Of a stretch of DNA of 20,875 nt, positions 19,360-20,875 are shown piece by piece (within the stretch, counting starts at the first letter, position 1; each line of letters opens with the position of its first letter). The DNA comes from Reticulitermes lucifugus (lineage: Eukaryota > Arthropoda > Insecta > Blattodea > Rhinotermitidae). The position numbers and the translations under genes were made by a program. Below the pieces are notes generated by a model. It did no database searches, had not been told where the DNA came from, and saw only the letters and a program-made list of their open reading frames with translations. Location: the NCBI GenBank assembly GCA_026260175.1, contig JAKCWW010007960.1:6678-27552 (forward strand), in the 5' to 3' direction.

Positions 19360-19572
19360 GCTTAGGTTGTACCAAAGGATCAGTCCAAGTTGAGGCTTTG
19401 TGAAAGGTTTTGTAACATGGTAATTTTTTATGGTGAGGAGTTGTTAGCATTTTGCCCAACCCCCAAGCTGGAGGACCCCTCCTTGTCGGCTGTCCACGAC
19501 TGCTTATTCAATATAATCACAGCTACCATCCATATTGGAGGCTGTTCCACCATCCGCAACCTGAGGACACGA
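19360..19572 (+). repeat. Dispersed repeat fragment with pseudo-coding plus strand
   Basis: The frame from 19390 reads [51 protein letters not shown] recall near-identical strings from many insect repeat-derived gene models, so this is read as part of a widespread repeat and not a host gene. It is joined directly to LINE copy C at about 19572, where the reading frame changes. The family name is not known to me. Confidence 0.5.
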
Positions 19573-20118
19573 GATATACAGAACTATAATATTGTGTGTT
19601 GCTTTGTATGTGTGTGAAGCTTGGTCTCCCACATTGAGGGAGCAACAGAGGCTGAGGGTGTTCAAGAATAGGGTGCTGAGGAAGATATGTGGGCCTAAGA
19701 GGGATGAGGTGACAGGGGAGTGGAGAAGACTGCATAACCAGGATCTTAGTGATCTGTACTCCCCACCAGATATTATTCGGGTGGTCAAATCAAGAAGAAT
19801 GAGATGTGCGGGGCATGTAGCACATATAGAGGAGGGGAGAGGTGCATACAGATTTTGGTGGGGAAACGTGGTGGAAAGAGACCACTTGGAAGACCCAGGC
19901 ATAGATGGGAGGATAATATTAAAATGGATCTTGAAGAAGTGGGATGAGGAGTCATGGACTGGATTGATCTGGCTTAGGATAGGGACAGGTGGCGGGGTCT
20001 TGTGCATGTGGTAATGAACCTTTGGGTTCCATAAAATGCAGAGAATTTCTTGACTAGCTGAGGATCTCTTAGCTTCTCAGGAAGGACTCTACTCCATGGA
20101 ATTAGTTAGTTAGTTAGC
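19573..20118 (+). mobile_element. Non-LTR retrotransposon (RTE-like LINE), 5'-truncated 3' end, copy C
   Basis: Best preserved of the three copies. The plus-strand frame (IYRTIIL at 19573, running on into the open frame from 19592 to 20014) has [49 protein letters not shown], then [23 protein letters not shown] near 19785-19845, the terminal domain of RTE-like polyproteins. A frameshift after RGAYRFW puts the rest (consensus RPLGRPRRRWEDN-type) out of frame, so the last 50 residues of the open frame are unnatural. The 3' tail matches copies A and B and ends in ATTAGTTAGTTAGTTAG (20101-20117), the short tandem tail typical of RTE elements. The reverse-transcriptase core is absent (5' truncation); it cannot retrotranspose. 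Confidence 0.85.
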
Positions 20119-20154
20119 TAATAGGATTTTATATTTTAGGAAACTAATTTGTAT

Positions 20155-20400
20155 GAAAGTAGGAATGGCATGCTGGTCATGTTGGTCATGGAATCTGATG
20201 TTAATCTTCTACTGCACAGACTCGGGGATCATTAGTTTGAATCCTATGTGGGGGCATTGATGTTTGCATTGTTTCTGTGTTTTTGTTATCCTGTGTAGGT
20301 AGAAGCTTTGCAACAGGTTGATCCCCCATCCAGAGGGCCTACCAAATGTCTGTAAACAAGATGGGAGACCTTGGGCCTTGTTGGCCTGAAGAAATTGCAT
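20155..20400 (+). repeat. tRNA-derived SINE-like repeat
   Basis: TGGCATGCTGG (20166-20176) resembles a pol III A-box and AGTTTGAATCC (20234-20244) a B-box, about 58 bases apart. Downstream come GGGGGCATTGATGTTTG, TTATCCTGTG, and GACCTTGGGCCTTGTTGGCC, which I recall as the body of SINEs in cockroach/termite-type genomes. Ends and target duplication are not identified. Assignment rests on memory of the body. Confidence 0.45.
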
Positions 20401-20812
20401 ATCCAGTGTGTAAATGATCTCTAAATATTGAATTTAGGCACATTTTGCATTATTTTGGCCAGACATGGACTTGGTGCAAGAATTTTCAGACAAAATTGAG
20501 AACAAAGAATAGTGTTAAATTTATAATTTTGCTGCTGATTCAGTTAGAAAGTGAACTGTCTTTGAAAGTGTAAATCAGTATTTGAGTAATCAGTGGCACA
20601 GATTGATTAACTGTATAGTAAACAGTTGCAAGTAAGATCAGATCTGTATGATATCTACCTCATTGGTAAGAATCTAATTGTGTATTCAGTCTGTTTCTCT
20701 GTCTATTACATACTGTGTCTGGGATTCACTTCTAGTCTAACTAGCCCTGCTGTAAAATTAGAGTGTGCACTGTATACCCTGATTGAGTAGTACACACTTT
20801 TAGTTTCTACTT
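20401..20812 (+). other. Intron sequence, nothing recognised
   Basis: AT-rich, no coding similarity to nicastrin and no repeat recognised. Confidence 0.5.
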
Positions 20813-20819
20813 CCCCCCC

Positions 20820-20875
<56 letters not shown>
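20813..20875. repeat. C run followed by CA microsatellite, cut by the window edge
   Basis: Ten C bases (20813-20822) run into about 27 CA units (20822-20875) that continue past the window. Alternating purine-pyrimidine DNA of this kind can adopt Z-form; length polymorphism is expected. Confidence 0.98.

Noticed and set aside
19504-20007. 167-codon minus-strand open frame
   Set aside because: It lies antisense to the LINE and repeat, has no motif, and follows from their base composition.
19592-20014. Longest tidy plus-strand frame (140 codons) as a host gene
   Set aside because: Its residues are the C-terminal end of a LINE polyprotein and its last third is out of frame relative to copies A and B.
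1-20875. CRISPR array, phage, toxin or other bacterial-type system
   Set aside because: No regularly spaced direct repeats, no operon-like gene runs, no ribosome binding sites; the window is intron-rich animal DNA.

Overview
This window is animal nuclear DNA, most likely from an insect. It carries five internal exons of one gene, nicastrin (a gamma-secretase subunit), on the + strand, separated by large AT-rich introns full of decayed transposons. The mobile-element mix (piggyBac, irritans-type mariner, RTE-like LINEs ending in a short tandem tail, tRNA-derived SINE-like pieces) resembles what I associate with cockroach or termite genomes. Placement in Blattodea is an inference from memory of those repeats, not proven here.

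Host gene. Exons lie at 697-841, 3694-3933, 8649-8917, 10955-11124 and 18753-18951. Phases fit at every junction (1+2, 1+2, 0+0, 2+1), all donors are GTGAGT or GTAAGG, and together they give 1,023 nt or 341 codons of uninterrupted protein. The piece corresponds to roughly residue 195 of human nicastrin to a little past the middle of the ectodomain. The first exons (signal peptide, small lobe) and the last exons (rest of the ectodomain, transmembrane helix) lie outside the window or were not seen in it. Introns within the window are about 2.9, 4.7, 2.0 and 7.6 kb.

Intron contents. The 697/3694 intron holds an antisense LINE 3' end (about 2580-3060). The 3934-8648 intron holds a GT/GA microsatellite and a second LINE 3' end. 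The 8918-10954 intron holds a decayed mariner fragment and a 553-bp fold-back element with arms of nearly 200 bp. The 11125-18752 intron holds two decayed piggyBac transposase genes in the same (-) orientation. The second is interrupted by a 224-bp hairpin element with a 10-bp target duplication and by a 452-bp internally deleted mariner with TA flanks. A dispersed antisense repeat ends just upstream of the last exon. Downstream of that exon lie a dispersed repeat fused to a third LINE 3' end, a SINE-like piece, and a C-run/CA microsatellite at the window edge.

No bacterial-type system, CRISPR array, rRNA, functional tRNA or intact second gene was seen. The most unusual signal is a shared hairpin motif (CTGAAGATGG-type strand, short stem-loop, GAAACAT) in three otherwise different repeats, which loosely resembles a hammerhead-ribozyme core. 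The nested-transposon layering inside one nicastrin intron is the next most interesting.
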